The notes: a model not told the origin generated them from the sequence alone. Shown: positions 44,016 to 53,792, counted from the first letter of the stretch. The stretch is 64,000 nucleotides of DNA from Streptomyces fildesensis (GCF_016107395.1 NZ_JAAIKO010000003.1:310001-374000); one strand, 5' to 3'. Made by a program: numbers and translations.

Positions 44016-44990
44016 GTGCTGCATGTGCGAGTGATCAGTCCCGTGGAACGCACCGACGAGGTGCTGAGGATCGCCACCGACTGCCCCGCGGTGGTCAACG
44101 TGATCAGACTGCCCGGCGCCGCGTACGCGCCGCCGGGCGACTTCGTCGAGTTCGACGTGGCCAGGGAAGCGGCCAACGGCGTGCTCGCGCAGTTGCGCGC
44201 GCTGGGGTTGAAGGACAGCGGCGGGATCACCGTCGAGGAGCTGTACCTGTCGATCTCCACCGCCGCCGAGAAGGCCGAGGAGCTGGCACCGGGGGAGCCG
44301 GACGACGCCGTCGTCTGGGAGGAACTGGCCGCGCGCACCGCCGCCGAGACCCGCCTCACCTGGGCGTTCCTGGCCTTTCTCGCGCTCGCGACACAGATCG
44401 CGGCGATCGGCGCGCTGCTGGACCAGCCGATCCTGATCGTCGGCGCGATGGTGCTGGGCCCCGAGTTCGGTCCGGTGGCGGCGGCCTGCTTCGGGGTGCT
44501 GCGGGGCGATCTGCGGCTGATCGGCGCGGCCGTGCGCACGCTCGTCATCGGCTTCGCCGTGGCGATCGCGATCACGACGGCCTGCGCGGTCATCAGCCGG
44601 CTGCTGGGCTGGATCACTCCATCGATGCTGGACAACAGGCCGACCACCGACTTCATCATCCATCCGGACAAGTGGTCGTTCATCGTGGCGCTGCTGGCCG
44701 GGGTCGCGGGAATCCTGTCGATGACCGCGGGCAAGTCCGCTGCCCTGGTGGGCGTCTTCATCTCGGTCACCACCGTCCCGGCGGCGGGCAACATCGCCGT
44801 GGCGGTCGCCCTCGCCCACTGGCACGAGGTCGCCGCCTCGTTCCAGCAACTCGGCGTGAACCTCGCCGGGATGCTCCTGGCCGGCACCGTCACCCTCTTC
44901 CTCCAGCGCTTCCTGTGGAACCGCTACGGCCTGCACATCACCACGGGCCACCGCCCGAACGGCACCGATGCAATGAATCAAGGAAGTTGA
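44016..44990 (+). CDS. DUF389-family membrane protein
   Basis: 324 residues from GTG. An N-terminal soluble domain (1-105; ERTDEVLRIATDCPAVVNVIRLPG) is followed by six or so transmembrane helices with the family blocks QPILIVGAMVLGPEFGPVAAACFGVLRGD and TAGKSAALVGVFISVTTVPAAGNIAVA. DUF389 proteins are widespread integral membrane proteins of unknown transport role. 48 bases after the WYL regulator; probably separately read. Confidence 0.9.
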   Translation: MLHVRVISPVERTDEVLRIATDCPAVVNVIRLPGAAYAPPGDFVEFDVAREAANGVLAQLRALGLKDSGGITVEELYLSISTAAEKAEELAPGEPDDAVVWEELAARTAAETRLTWAFLAFLALATQIAAIGALLDQPILIVGAMVLGPEFGPVAAACFGVLRGDLRLIGAAVRTLVIGFAVAIAITTACAVISRLLGWITPSMLDNRPTTDFIIHPDKWSFIVALLAGVAGILSMTAGKSAALVGVFISVTTVPAAGNIAVAVALAHWHEVAASFQQLGVNLAGMLLAGTVTLFLQRFLWNRYGLHITTGHRPNGTDAMNQGS

Positions 44991-45156
44991 CGCAAGACTT
45001 TGATGGACTGCCGTATTTAGAAGGCAAGTCGGCGGAATTCTTCGGTAGGAACCTTGTGGAACCGGGAGTGGGGTCCTACTGTCACCTCACCCCCATGGCG
45101 GCCGCTTCGCCGTGCGGGTCCCAGGCGTTCGTCCTCCCGAGAGAAACGAGCAGGCG

Positions 45157-47226
45157 ATGTCACGGAGCATCACAGGTGCTGTGGCGAAATGGCCGGACGG
45201 ACCGCGGCGAAGAGCCGCGATGGCTGTCGCGTCGCTGACGGCGGCGGCCGTCGGGCTCAGCGTTCTGGCCGGTGGGACGGCGTCGGCGGGACCTGCCGCG
45301 GTCGGCGGTGCCGGTCCGGTGGTGACACGCGCCGCGCTCGATCCGGCGCTCGTAGCGGGCCGGGGCGCGAGCGTGGGATTCGCCGAGCAGGAGGCGGAGA
45401 ACGCCGCGACGAACGGCACGGTCATCGGCCCGGGCCGCACCGCGTACACGCTGCCGGCGGAGGCGTCCGGGCGCCGGGCGGTCTCACTGGCGCCGGGTCA
45501 GTACGTCGAGTTCACGCTGCCGGCCGCGGCCGACGCGATCACCGTGCGCTACAGCATTCCGGACGCACCTGGCGGCGGCGGGATCACCGCACCGCTCGAC
45601 GTCACCGTGAACGGAAAGAACCGGACCACCGCGACCCTGACGTCGCGGTACTCCTGGCTGTACAACCAGTATCCGTTCTCGAACGACCCGAACGCCGGGT
45701 TGCTGCACCCCGATTACTGGGTCACCGAGTGCGCCTGCGTGCCCGCCGCCACGACGCCCGCCCCGCAGTTCGCGACGCCGTTCCGCCCCAACCACTTCTA
45801 CGACGAGCAGCGCCTGACGCTCGGCAGGAAGTACCGCGCGGGCGACAAGGTGCGGCTCACCGTTCCCGCCGGGAGCAAGGCCTCGGCCACCACCATCGAC
45901 CTGCTCGACTCCCAGCTCGTGGGCGCGCCGCACGTCGCCGTCGTCGCGGCGAACGTCCTGGCGTTCGGCGCCGACCCGTCGGGCCGGCGCGACTCGGCCG
46001 ACGCGATCGACCGGGCGATCGCCTTCGCGCAGCGGACGCACCTCAAGGTCTACATCCCGCCGGGCACGTACCAGGTCAACCGGCACATCGTCGTCGACAA
46101 CGTGACGATGGAGGGCGCCGGCAGCTGGTACACGATCATCAAGGGTCACCAGGTCACCCTCGCCACTCCACTGCCTGACGGCTCGGTGCACACGGGCGTC
46201 GGCTTCTACGGCAAGGACGCGGCGGCCGGCGGCAGCAACAACGTCCACCTGTCCGGGTTCGCCGTCGAGGGCGATGTGCGCGACCGGGTCGACACCGACC
46301 AGGTGAACGGGATCGGCGGGGCACTCAACAACTCGACGATCGACGGCCTCTACCTCCACCACACCAAGGTGGGCCTGTGGTTCGACGGGCCGATGACCAA
46401 CCTGCGGATCACGAACAACGTCATCACCGACCAGATCGCCGACGGCCTCAACTTCCACACGGGTGTCACGCACTCGCTCGTGTCGAACAACTTCGTCCGC
46501 AACTCGGGTGACGACGGTCTCGCCATGTGGTCGGAGAAGACCGGGAACGCGGGCAACACCTTCGACCACAACACCGTGCAGACGCCGGTGCTCGCCAACG
46601 GCATCGCGATCTACGGCGGCACCGACAACACGGTCTCGAACAACCTGATCGCGGACCCGATCCGGGAGGGCAGCGCCATCCAGGTCGGCTCCCGCTTCGG
46701 CTCGGAGGCGTTCACCGGACATCTGTGGATCACCGACAACACCACGGTCCGCGCCGGCACGTACGAGCTGAACTGGAACATCGGGCTCGGGGCGATCTGG
46801 TTCTTCGCGCTGGAGAAGAACATCGACGCGGACATCCGGGTGACCGGTGACCACTTCCTCGACAACACCTACAACGCGATCATGCTGGTCTCCGACTGGC
46901 CGGTGAAGGACCTGTACTCGATCACGAACGTCCACTTCAAGGACATCAGGGTCGACGGCACGGGCACCTCGGTGGTCAGCGGCCGGGCCGCGGGATCCTC
47001 GTCCTTCGAGAACGTGGACGCCCGCAACGTCGGTGCGGTCGGGGTCAACAACTGCGGCTCGTTCCACTTCACGCCCGCCGGCTCGGAGTTCGCCCTGACC
47101 GATCTCGGCGGCAACGACGGCGGCGGTACGACCGGTCCCTGGCTCGCGCCCTGGGAGCTGCCGAACACCATCACCTGCGACGACCGTCCGGCGGTCGTCG
47201 CACCGCCGGCTCCGTCCGCGTGGTGA
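45157..47226 (+). CDS. Secreted carbohydrate-active parallel beta-helix protein (mycodextranase-like)
   Basis: 689 residues from ATG 45157. A signal peptide with RRR (about 1-48) leads to a carbohydrate-binding-type beta domain (about 65-255: FAEQEAENAATNGTVIGPGR, QYVEFTLPAAADAITVRYSIPD, YNQYPFSNDPNAGLLHPDYW) and then a right-handed beta-helix (about 260-665) opening with FGADPSGRRDSADAIDRAI, typical of pectate-lyase-superfamily folds. The arrangement recalls actinobacterial GH87 mycodextranases/alpha-1,3-glucanases. Substrate is uncertain. Confidence 0.82.
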   Translation: MSRSITGAVAKWPDGPRRRAAMAVASLTAAAVGLSVLAGGTASAGPAAVGGAGPVVTRAALDPALVAGRGASVGFAEQEAENAATNGTVIGPGRTAYTLPAEASGRRAVSLAPGQYVEFTLPAAADAITVRYSIPDAPGGGGITAPLDVTVNGKNRTTATLTSRYSWLYNQYPFSNDPNAGLLHPDYWVTECACVPAATTPAPQFATPFRPNHFYDEQRLTLGRKYRAGDKVRLTVPAGSKASATTIDLLDSQLVGAPHVAVVAANVLAFGADPSGRRDSADAIDRAIAFAQRTHLKVYIPPGTYQVNRHIVVDNVTMEGAGSWYTIIKGHQVTLATPLPDGSVHTGVGFYGKDAAAGGSNNVHLSGFAVEGDVRDRVDTDQVNGIGGALNNSTIDGLYLHHTKVGLWFDGPMTNLRITNNVITDQIADGLNFHTGVTHSLVSNNFVRNSGDDGLAMWSEKTGNAGNTFDHNTVQTPVLANGIAIYGGTDNTVSNNLIADPIREGSAIQVGSRFGSEAFTGHLWITDNTTVRAGTYELNWNIGLGAIWFFALEKNIDADIRVTGDHFLDNTYNAIMLVSDWPVKDLYSITNVHFKDIRVDGTGTSVVSGRAAGSSSFENVDARNVGAVGVNNCGSFHFTPAGSEFALTDLGGNDGGGTTGPWLAPWELPNTITCDDRPAVVAPPAPSAW

Positions 47227-47255
47227 CGTCCAACTGAGCGGGTGCTGAGCGGAAT

Positions 47256-47717
47256 TCACCGGTTCAGCGCGGGGTCGGCCGTCCGGGAAGCCTTCCGGGT
47301 GGCCGGCCCCGCGGTCGTGGGGGCGCTCGACGGGGCGGGGCGCTCGCGAAGGAGCAGCCCGGCGGTCACCGCGACCGCCGCGGCGGTGAAGCCGTGCACC
47401 CCGTACGCGGTGCCGGCGGAACCGTCGTTGCTCAGCACGATCACCATGTCCCCGGCGGGGACGAAGGTGATCGCCAGCATCGCCCAGCCCAGCGCCTTCC
47501 GGTGTCCGGTCAGGAGAAGCGCGAAGATGACCAGTCCGGTCGCGATGTCACGCACGCCCTTGACGGCGAGGAAGGCCTTGCCGTCCTGCTGCGGCCAGCT
47601 CGGGAGACCGAATCCGGACGCGGTCGTCCGGGGGGCGAACAGATAGCTGAGGCCGACGTAGATGATGAACGCGCCGCCGATGACGGCGAGGGCGGTGGTG
47701 ACGTTCTTCCAGGTCAT
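47256..47717 (-). CDS. DUF4267-like small membrane protein
   Basis: 153 residues with four transmembrane helices (ITALAVIGGAFIIYVGLSYLFAP-type first helix; VRDIATGLVIFALLL; LGWAMLAITFVPAGDMVIVL; GFTAAAVAVTAGLLL). The block GLPSWPQQDGKAFLAVKGVRDIATGL fits DUF4267. AGGAGA precedes the ATG. It follows the hemerythrin gene on the same strand, 70 bases away. Function unknown. Confidence 0.8.
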   Translation of the reverse strand: MTWKNVTTALAVIGGAFIIYVGLSYLFAPRTTASGFGLPSWPQQDGKAFLAVKGVRDIATGLVIFALLLTGHRKALGWAMLAITFVPAGDMVIVLSNDGSAGTAYGVHGFTAAAVAVTAGLLLRERPAPSSAPTTAGPATRKASRTADPALNR

Positions 47718-47787
47718 GACAGGTCTCCTGTGCGTGAAGGGGTAGGGCTCGGAGGGCGGTGAGGTGTGCGGGGTTCTCAGCGGGGAT

Positions 47788-48468
47788 TCAGCGGGTCCCG
47801 TTGCGGATGCGGCGGACCCTGCGGTGGTACGCGGGGCTGCCGACGACGTACCAGAGCAGCCGGGCCGGGAGCGGCAGCTCGCCGAGGATCTTCGCGCGCT
47901 CGGTCCTGTCGGCCTCTTCGAGGACCATGCCGAGGAAGAACAGCAGTTTGGGCTTGGGCGTGGTCGCCATGAAGTGATCGCCGAGCGCGTTCCACTCCTT
48001 TACGGACAGGTGCCGTTCGGCGAGCGGGAGCAGATTCTGCTCCTCGTCGTCCAGGTGCTCCACGAGGACGGCGCGGTGCTCGGTGAGCGCGGCCACCAGC
48101 ACGTCGCGTTCCGCCTCGCCGGCCGTGGCCTCCCAGCCGGGCAGCGCCGCTTCGGCCCGGGCCAGCGTCGCGGCGATCCCTTCGTGCTGTGCCTCCATCC
48201 GCAGCACCAGATCGGCTTCGATGTCGACCCGGGCCAGGAGCGGCGGCCAGAGGTGGTCGTCCTCGCCGTGGTGGTGGTTGGTCAGCCCGAGAAGGTAGTC
48301 GCGGAAGTGCGCGGCGAGCACGCCGGCCCGTGCGGTGTCGCCCGGGGCGACGGCTGCGATCAGCTCCGTGAGGAGCCGGGACTCCCTGCGGAGTCCGCGG
48401 TGGATGACCACCATCTCGTGGGTGTCGGGGCGGGCGTCGGCCTGGGGTGCTGCGTTCTTCGTCGTCAT
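47788..48468 (-). CDS. Hemerythrin-domain protein
   Basis: 226 residues. A four-helix bundle with iron-ligand candidates MVVIHRGLRRE, NHHHGEDDHLWPPLL, MEAQHEGIAATL and HRAVLVEHLDDEEQNLLPLAE gives the HHE-type di-iron site. The C-terminal third (about 160-226) is basic and helical. Such proteins sense or buffer oxygen, nitric oxide or iron. Divergent from the SARP gene across 144 bases. Confidence 0.92.
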   Translation of the reverse strand: MTTKNAAPQADARPDTHEMVVIHRGLRRESRLLTELIAAVAPGDTARAGVLAAHFRDYLLGLTNHHHGEDDHLWPPLLARVDIEADLVLRMEAQHEGIAATLARAEAALPGWEATAGEAERDVLVAALTEHRAVLVEHLDDEEQNLLPLAERHLSVKEWNALGDHFMATTPKPKLLFFLGMVLEEADRTERAKILGELPLPARLLWYVVGSPAYHRRVRRIRNGTR

Positions 48469-48612
48469 GTGTGAAGCCTCGTCGGCGGGTCCTGGAAGGG
48501 ACTTGGAACGGACTTGGAATCAGGGCTTGGAATGCGGACCGGGAACTGTCGCCCGGGAACTGTGGCCCGGTGCTGGGAAATTCGGGCCCGACAAGATCCT
48601 TGGCCGCTTACG

Positions 48613-51600
48613 ATGTGCGGCGACATGGTGTGCGTACGCGTGCTCGGTTCCTTCGGAGCCGAGCGGGACGGGGAGCCCGTTCCGCTCGGCGGCCGTCGGC
48701 AGCGGTCGGTGCTCGCCCTGCTGGTGGCGGCGCGCGGCCAGGTCGTCCCCGTCGACCGGATGGTCGAGGACCTCTGGCAGGACGCGGCGCCCGCCCAGGC
48801 GGTGACCTCGCTGCAGGCCTACGTGTCGAACCTGCGCCGGCTCCTGGAGCCCGGCCGGGCTCCGCGTACCCCGGCGAAACTGCTGGTCAGCGCGCCGCCC
48901 GGCTATGCGTTGCGGCTGCCGGAGGACGCGGTCGACGCCTGGCGCTTCGAGCGGCTGCTGCACGACGCCCGTGAACTCCTCACCACCCGGCCGCAGGCCG
49001 CGGGCCGGCTGCTGGAGGAGGCGCTGTCGCTGTGGCAGGGCCCGGCGTACGCGGAGACGGCCGACGAACCGTGGGCCCGCGCCGAGACCGCGCGCCTGGA
49101 GGAGCTCCGGAGGGTCGCCCGTGAACTGCGCGTCGCGGTGGGGCTGCGCTCCGGCGACGTCTCCGGGACCGTTCCCGAGGCCGAACTGCTCACCCGCGAC
49201 GAGCCGTTGCGTGAGGAGGGCTGGCGCCTGCACGCGCTGGCGCTCTGGGCGGTGGGCCGGCAGGCCGACGCCCTGGCCACCCTCCGGCGGGCCCGCGCGG
49301 TCCTCGCCGCCGAGGTCGGCCTCGATCCAGGCCCCGCCCTGACCGAACTCGAAGAGGCGGTCCTCGCCCAGCGCGCGGAGGTCCTCCGGGCCGCGACGGA
49401 CGCACCGGCGGATCCGACGACGGGTCCGATACCGGGTCCGATACCGGGTCCGACAGGCCTGACGGCCCCGACGGGTCCGACGAGCCCGCTCCGTACGACC
49501 GCTCCCGTACAACAGCCCGCCGAAGCGGACCTGTTCGTCGGCCGTGAGGCCGAACTGGAGCTCCTCGCGGCCGCCGCGGGCCGGGCGCGCGCCACCGGTC
49601 CGGGCGTCGCGCTCGTGACCGGCGAGGCGGGGCTGGGCAAGTCGGCGCTGCTGGAGCGGTTCGGCCACCGGCTGCGCCGTGACGGCTGGCTCGTCGCGAT
49701 GGGCCGCACCACCGACGCCGAGGGCGCGCCGCCCGCCTGGGCCTGGGTCGAGGCACTGCGGTCCGTCGCCGTGGAGTTCCCGCCGCCGGCCGGGTCGACC
49801 GCCGTGCTGGCGCCGCTGTTGTCCGACGGGACCACGGACTCCGCCGGCTCCGCCACCGGCTCCGTCCCTCAGGAGGACGCGGCCGCCGGCCGGTTCCGGC
49901 TGCACCGGGCGGTCCGGCAGTGGCTGGAGGCGGCGGCGGGCGAGCGGCCGGTGGCCGTTCTGCTGGACGACCTGCACTGGGCCGACGCCGAGACGCTCGC
50001 GATGCTGGCGGGCCTGGTCGATCTGCCGCAGGGCACCCCCGTCCTGTTCGTGGCCGCGTACCGGCCGGACGAGATCGGGGGCCCGCTCACCGACGGACTC
50101 GCCGGTCTGGCGCGGCGGTCCCCGCTGCGCGTGCCGCTGCGGGGACTGTCCGAGTCGGCCGTCGCGGAAGTGATCGGAGCGGTGACCGGTGCGGCGGGCG
50201 AGGCGCCGGTGGACGCCGGGACGGTGGCCGCGCTCGCCGAACGCACCGGAGGCAATCCCTTCTACGTCCGCGAGAGCGCCCTGTTGCTGGGGAGCGAGGG
50301 CGCGCTGGTGGCGCTGTCCGATGTGCCGGAAGGGGTGCGCGACGTGCTGCGCCGCCGGCTCGGCCGTCTTCCCGACGCGGCCGTGGCCCTGCTGCGGCTG
50401 GCCGCGGTGGCGGGGCGCGAGGCGGACGTCGAGGTACTGGTCGGTGCCGCGGACACCGGCGAGGACGGCGTGCTGGGCGCGCTGGAGACCGGGCTCGTCG
50501 CGGGGCTGCTCACCGAGCCCGCGCCGGGCCGCGTCCGGTTCGTGCACGCGCTGGTCAGGGACACCCTGCTGGCCGACCTGAGCCGGCTGCGCGCCACCCG
50601 TATGCACGGCCGGATCGCGGCGGCCCTGGAGCGGCTCGCCCCGTACGACGTCTCCGCGCTGGCCCATCACTACGCCGGAGCTGCGTCCTCGGCCACCGCG
50701 GCCAAGGCCGTGGACTACTGCGTGCGAGCGGCCGCACTCGCCGAGGGCCGTTACGCGCACGACGTCGCCGCCGCTCTGCTCGCGCAGGCGCTGGAGTGCT
50801 TCGACCGCCTGCGCGCCCCCGCGGGCGGTGTCGGAGTCCCCGCGGACGGTGTCGGGGTTCCCGCGGGCGGCACCGGAGTCCCCGCGGGCGGTACCGGAGA
50901 CCGGGACGACGAGCGGATCGAGCTGCTCGGGAGGCTGCTGCGGGCCCAGGTACGGGCCGGGGCCGTCATGGAAGCGCGGGCGACACGGCAGACGGCGATC
51001 GATCTCGCGACCGCCGCGGCCCGGGACGATCTGCTGATCCGCGCGTTCACCGCCTGGACCGAGCCGACGCCCTGGCAGACCCGGCCGTACGGCATGGTCG
51101 ACGAGCCCGTCGTCGCCGGACTCGGCCGCCTGCTGGAGCTGCCGGATCTGGAGCCCGCCGTGCGCTGCCGGCTGTTGGACGCGTACTCCGCCGAGCTCTC
51201 CGACGGTCAGGACCCGCGGGCGCGGGCCGCGGCCGAGGAGGCCGTCGTGATCGCGGAAGGCCTGGGGGATCCCGTGCTGCGGGCGCTGGCGCTCGCGACG
51301 CTTGCCCGCGAGCTCGACACCGAGCTGGAATGGCGTGAACGGGCGGAGCTGGGGGAGCGGATCGACCGCCTCGGCAGCGCGCACGACCTGCCGATCTACC
51401 GCTGGTACGGGCTGTTCATCCGGTCGACCGCCCTGGCCGTCGAGGGCGACGTCACCGGCGTGTACCGGCTCACCGCCGAGTGCCTGGAGCTCGCCCGCGC
51501 CTACCGGATGCCCGGTCCCGCCGCGGTCGGCGAGAGCATGCTCGCGACGTTCGCGCACATCGAGGGCAGGGTGGCGGACGCCGAGCGGCTCTACGCCGAA

Positions 51601-52152
51601 GCGGCCGCCCGAATGGGCCGCCAGGGCTCCCCGCACGCCGCCGGCTATCTGCTGATCGCCACCGCGACGATCAGGGCGGGCCAGGGACGGCTCGGCGAGT
51701 TCGTACCGCCGGCCCGGCAGGCGTTCGACGCCTACGGCCCGATCGCCTGCGATCTGCTCTCCGCGGCCCTGGCCGCCGCCGGGCAGCCGGCCGAGGCCCG
51801 GCAGGTGCTGGCGCAGGCACTGCCGATCCGCCCTGACTACTTCTTCAAGGTCTTCGCGACCTTCCGTGCGATGACCATGGTCGCGCTCGGCGAGAAGGAG
51901 GGCGCCGAGGAGCTGTACGCGGCGCTGCTCCCCTACCGCCACGCACCGCCGCCCAGCTCGGGCTCCACCGTGGCGATCCGGCCGGTCGCGTACACCCTCG
52001 GCGAACTCGCGCGGCTCCTCGGCCGCGACGACGAGGCCACCGCGCACTTCGCCCGCTCGGACGCCATCGCCGAACAGTGGAACACCGCCCTGGGGCGATT
52101 TCCCGGCCGTCCACAAGGCGTGAGCTATCTTGAGCAGGAGCGGCATGAATAA
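48613..52152 (+). CDS. SARP-family regulator fused to an AAA ATPase and helical repeats (AfsR-like)
   Basis: About 1,179 residues; start is ATG 48613 or 48625. Domains: OmpR-type winged helix (about 5-95, VRVLGSFGAERDGEPVPLGGRRQRSVLALL), bacterial transcriptional activation domain (about 100-255), a Pro/Thr linker, an AAA_16 ATPase with Walker A GEAGLGKS (337-344) and a Walker B-like VAVLLDDLHWAD, then TPR-like helices to the end. No C-terminal LuxR domain. The linker near residues 740-765 has GGVGVPADGVGVPAGG repeats. Large SARPs control antibiotic clusters; no such cluster is beside it here. Confidence 0.93.
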   Translation: MCGDMVCVRVLGSFGAERDGEPVPLGGRRQRSVLALLVAARGQVVPVDRMVEDLWQDAAPAQAVTSLQAYVSNLRRLLEPGRAPRTPAKLLVSAPPGYALRLPEDAVDAWRFERLLHDARELLTTRPQAAGRLLEEALSLWQGPAYAETADEPWARAETARLEELRRVARELRVAVGLRSGDVSGTVPEAELLTRDEPLREEGWRLHALALWAVGRQADALATLRRARAVLAAEVGLDPGPALTELEEAVLAQRAEVLRAATDAPADPTTGPIPGPIPGPTGLTAPTGPTSPLRTTAPVQQPAEADLFVGREAELELLAAAAGRARATGPGVALVTGEAGLGKSALLERFGHRLRRDGWLVAMGRTTDAEGAPPAWAWVEALRSVAVEFPPPAGSTAVLAPLLSDGTTDSAGSATGSVPQEDAAAGRFRLHRAVRQWLEAAAGERPVAVLLDDLHWADAETLAMLAGLVDLPQGTPVLFVAAYRPDEIGGPLTDGLAGLARRSPLRVPLRGLSESAVAEVIGAVTGAAGEAPVDAGTVAALAERTGGNPFYVRESALLLGSEGALVALSDVPEGVRDVLRRRLGRLPDAAVALLRLAAVAGREADVEVLVGAADTGEDGVLGALETGLVAGLLTEPAPGRVRFVHALVRDTLLADLSRLRATRMHGRIAAALERLAPYDVSALAHHYAGAASSATAAKAVDYCVRAAALAEGRYAHDVAAALLAQALECFDRLRAPAGGVGVPADGVGVPAGGTGVPAGGTGDRDDERIELLGRLLRAQVRAGAVMEARATRQTAIDLATAAARDDLLIRAFTAWTEPTPWQTRPYGMVDEPVVAGLGRLLELPDLEPAVRCRLLDAYSAELSDGQDPRARAAAEEAVVIAEGLGDPVLRALALATLARELDTELEWRERAELGERIDRLGSAHDLPIYRWYGLFIRSTALAVEGDVTGVYRLTAECLELARAYRMPGPAAVGESMLATFAHIEGRVADAERLYAEAAARMGRQGSPHAAGYLLIATATIRAGQGRLGEFVPPARQAFDAYGPIACDLLSAALAAAGQPAEARQVLAQALPIRPDYFFKVFATFRAMTMVALGEKEGAEELYAALLPYRHAPPPSSGSTVAIRPVAYTLGELARLLGRDDEATAHFARSDAIAEQWNTALGRFPGRPQGVSYLEQERHE

Positions 52153-52164
52153 GGAGGCGCACCG

Positions 52165-53082
52165 GTGCCATCGGGGCAGCAGGCACGGGCACAGGCGGCT
52201 GCGATCACCCCGGGTGGGCAGCCCCTGGAGCTGGAGCGTGCCCCCGCGGACCGCGTCCACGCCCTGTTCAACGGCCATCGCCTGTCCCCCGGGCAGCGCC
52301 GTATCGCCCAGTACCTGATCGACCACCTCACCGAGGCCGCCTTCCTCTCGATCACGGAGCTCGCCGAGCGGGTGGGCGTCAGCCAGCCGTCCGTGACCCG
52401 TTTCGCCGCCTCCCTCGGCTTCAGCGGCTATCCCGCCCTGCGGGACGTGCTGCAGCCGATCGCGCTGAGCGCGGTCGCGGGGTCGCCGGAGAGCCGGGAG
52501 CAGGTCCGCCGCAACGAGCTGCAGGCGGCGGTCGACGCGGAGATCGAGAACCTGGAGAACGTGCGGCGGCTGCTCGCCGACACCGACCAGGTGCTGGACA
52601 TCGGCCGTGAGCTGGCCCATTCCGTGCCCCTGACGGTTCTCGGCCTGCGGATCTCGGCGCCGCTCGTGGAGTACTTCGCCTATGCCGCCCGCCGGATCCA
52701 CCCCGATGTGCGGGTGGTGACCCGCGGCGGCAGCGTCGCCTTCGACGCGCTGCTGCAGTCCCGGGCGGCCGGCGGGGCGTGGGTGCTGGCGTTCGCCATG
52801 CCCCGGCACGCCAAGGAGACCCTGGCCGCGCTGCGGGCCGCCCGCAGCGCCGGACTGCGCATCGCGCTGATCACGGATCTCACCCTGGGCCCGCTGGTGG
52901 ACGAGGCGGACGTCGTCCTGACCGCAGGAACCGGCTCGCGGCTGGTCTTCGACTCGTACGCGGCCCCGGGCATGCTGTCCGCGGCCCTGCTGCAGGCCAT
53001 GGCCGACGCCGATCCGGAGCGGACGCAGGCGCGGCTCGAGGGGTACGAGCAGGTCGCCGATCAGCACGGTTTCTTCCTCTGA
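52165..53082 (+). CDS. MurR/RpiR-family regulator with SIS domain
   Basis: 305 residues from GTG with AAGGAGG 7 bases upstream. N-terminal HTH_6 domain (about 25-100: LSPGQRRIAQYLIDHLTEAAFLSITELAERVGVSQPSVTRFAASLGFSGYP) and C-terminal sugar-isomerase (SIS) domain (about 135-280) that senses phosphosugars. Only 12 bases after the SARP stop, with its ribosome site overlapping that stop, so the two regulators form one operon. Probably links amino-sugar or cell-wall metabolism to the SARP. Confidence 0.92.
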   Translation: MPSGQQARAQAAAITPGGQPLELERAPADRVHALFNGHRLSPGQRRIAQYLIDHLTEAAFLSITELAERVGVSQPSVTRFAASLGFSGYPALRDVLQPIALSAVAGSPESREQVRRNELQAAVDAEIENLENVRRLLADTDQVLDIGRELAHSVPLTVLGLRISAPLVEYFAYAARRIHPDVRVVTRGGSVAFDALLQSRAAGGAWVLAFAMPRHAKETLAALRAARSAGLRIALITDLTLGPLVDEADVVLTAGTGSRLVFDSYAAPGMLSAALLQAMADADPERTQARLEGYEQVADQHGFFL

Positions 53083-53402
53083 GAACCCTCTGGAAACCGT
53101 TTTCACCGTCCGCCCGGCTCCGCCTTGCCCGGAATGTATGAATTTTTTCATACCCTTGCGTACTCGACGGTATATATGTTTACTGCAATCGGCGCCTGGG
53201 CCCACCGGACGCCATTGGAGAGCGTGACCCGCCCTCCCGACGGAACACCCGGGCCGACGCTCCCTCCTCGTGGCGCGCCCGGGGTGTTCACACCGGGCGC
53301 TCGCATCCCGCGGAGCGCCCACGGCAGCCTCGGTCAACCCCTGGGCCGAGGCAGCCAACAAACCTCTTGATCAGAGTTCGGCACTCTTCGGAAGCGACGA
53401 GA
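53083..53402. other. Intergenic region with an inverted repeat
   Basis: 320 bases between the RpiR-type regulator and the small gene. It holds a 7-base perfect inverted repeat listed separately and an A+T-rich run (about 53133-53180) that could be a promoter for the gene at 53403. Nothing else is supported. Confidence 0.5.
53136..53153. promoter_or_regulatory. Inverted repeat GTATGAA-N4-TTCATAC, possible RpiR-type operator
   Basis: GTATGAA (53136-53142) and TTCATAC (53147-53153) are perfectly inverted around TTTT, in an A+T-rich patch 54 bases after the RpiR-type regulator. Size and A+T-rich centre fit a dimer operator of that family; a weak terminator is the alternative. Confidence 0.45.
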
Positions 53403-53792
53403 ATGTCCCAGACGACCCTCACCACGCTCAGCCCGGACTGGCCCTGCCAGGTCAAATCCCCCGGGAACCCCGACTGGGAACGCACCGCCACCCGCTGGCT
53501 GCGTGACCTGCTGCCGGCCCGCTACGCCGGATACTCCACGCTCACCCGCCACCCGGCCCTCCTCGCCCGCCACGCACAGCTCCAGCTGCAGTACGAGATG
53601 CGCGCGGTCCAGGTGGCGATGACCACCAGCCGGGCCGAGCTGCCCACCATGGGCATGGTCGAGGCCGTCATCGAGAACACGATCCGCCTCTACGCCGTCG
53701 AGCTGGAACAGCTGAGCCGCCTCGCCCGCGGCGTCCGCCTCGTCACCGACGCCCTGGTGGCGACCACCGCCACGGCCCCACGCCGCCGCTGA
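53403..53792 (+). CDS. Small helical protein of unknown function
   Basis: 129 residues from ATG 53403, with GGAAG upstream. No signal peptide or membrane segment. The N-terminus (SPDWPCQVKSPGNPDWERTATRWLRDLLPARYAGY) is followed by long helices (LLARHAQLQLQYEMRAVQVAMTTSRAEL, MVEAVIENTIRLYAVELEQLSRLARGVRLV), suggesting an oligomer or coiled-coil binding protein. A similar helical pattern is common in small Streptomyces proteins of unknown role. Followed by a shared terminator. Confidence 0.8.
   Translation: MSQTTLTTLSPDWPCQVKSPGNPDWERTATRWLRDLLPARYAGYSTLTRHPALLARHAQLQLQYEMRAVQVAMTTSRAELPTMGMVEAVIENTIRLYAVELEQLSRLARGVRLVTDALVATTATAPRRR

Noticed and set aside
45484..47259. Minus-strand open frame opposite the beta-helix enzyme
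   Set aside because: Val/Arg/Asp-rich shadow of the plus-strand gene, which has a signal peptide and clear repeats.
48520..53361. Very long minus-strand open frame (about 1,600 codons) opposite the SARP and RpiR genes
   Set aside because: It is the mirror of strongly GC-biased coding sequence on the plus strand; the translation is low-complexity Arg/Gly/Gln-rich with no recognisable domain.
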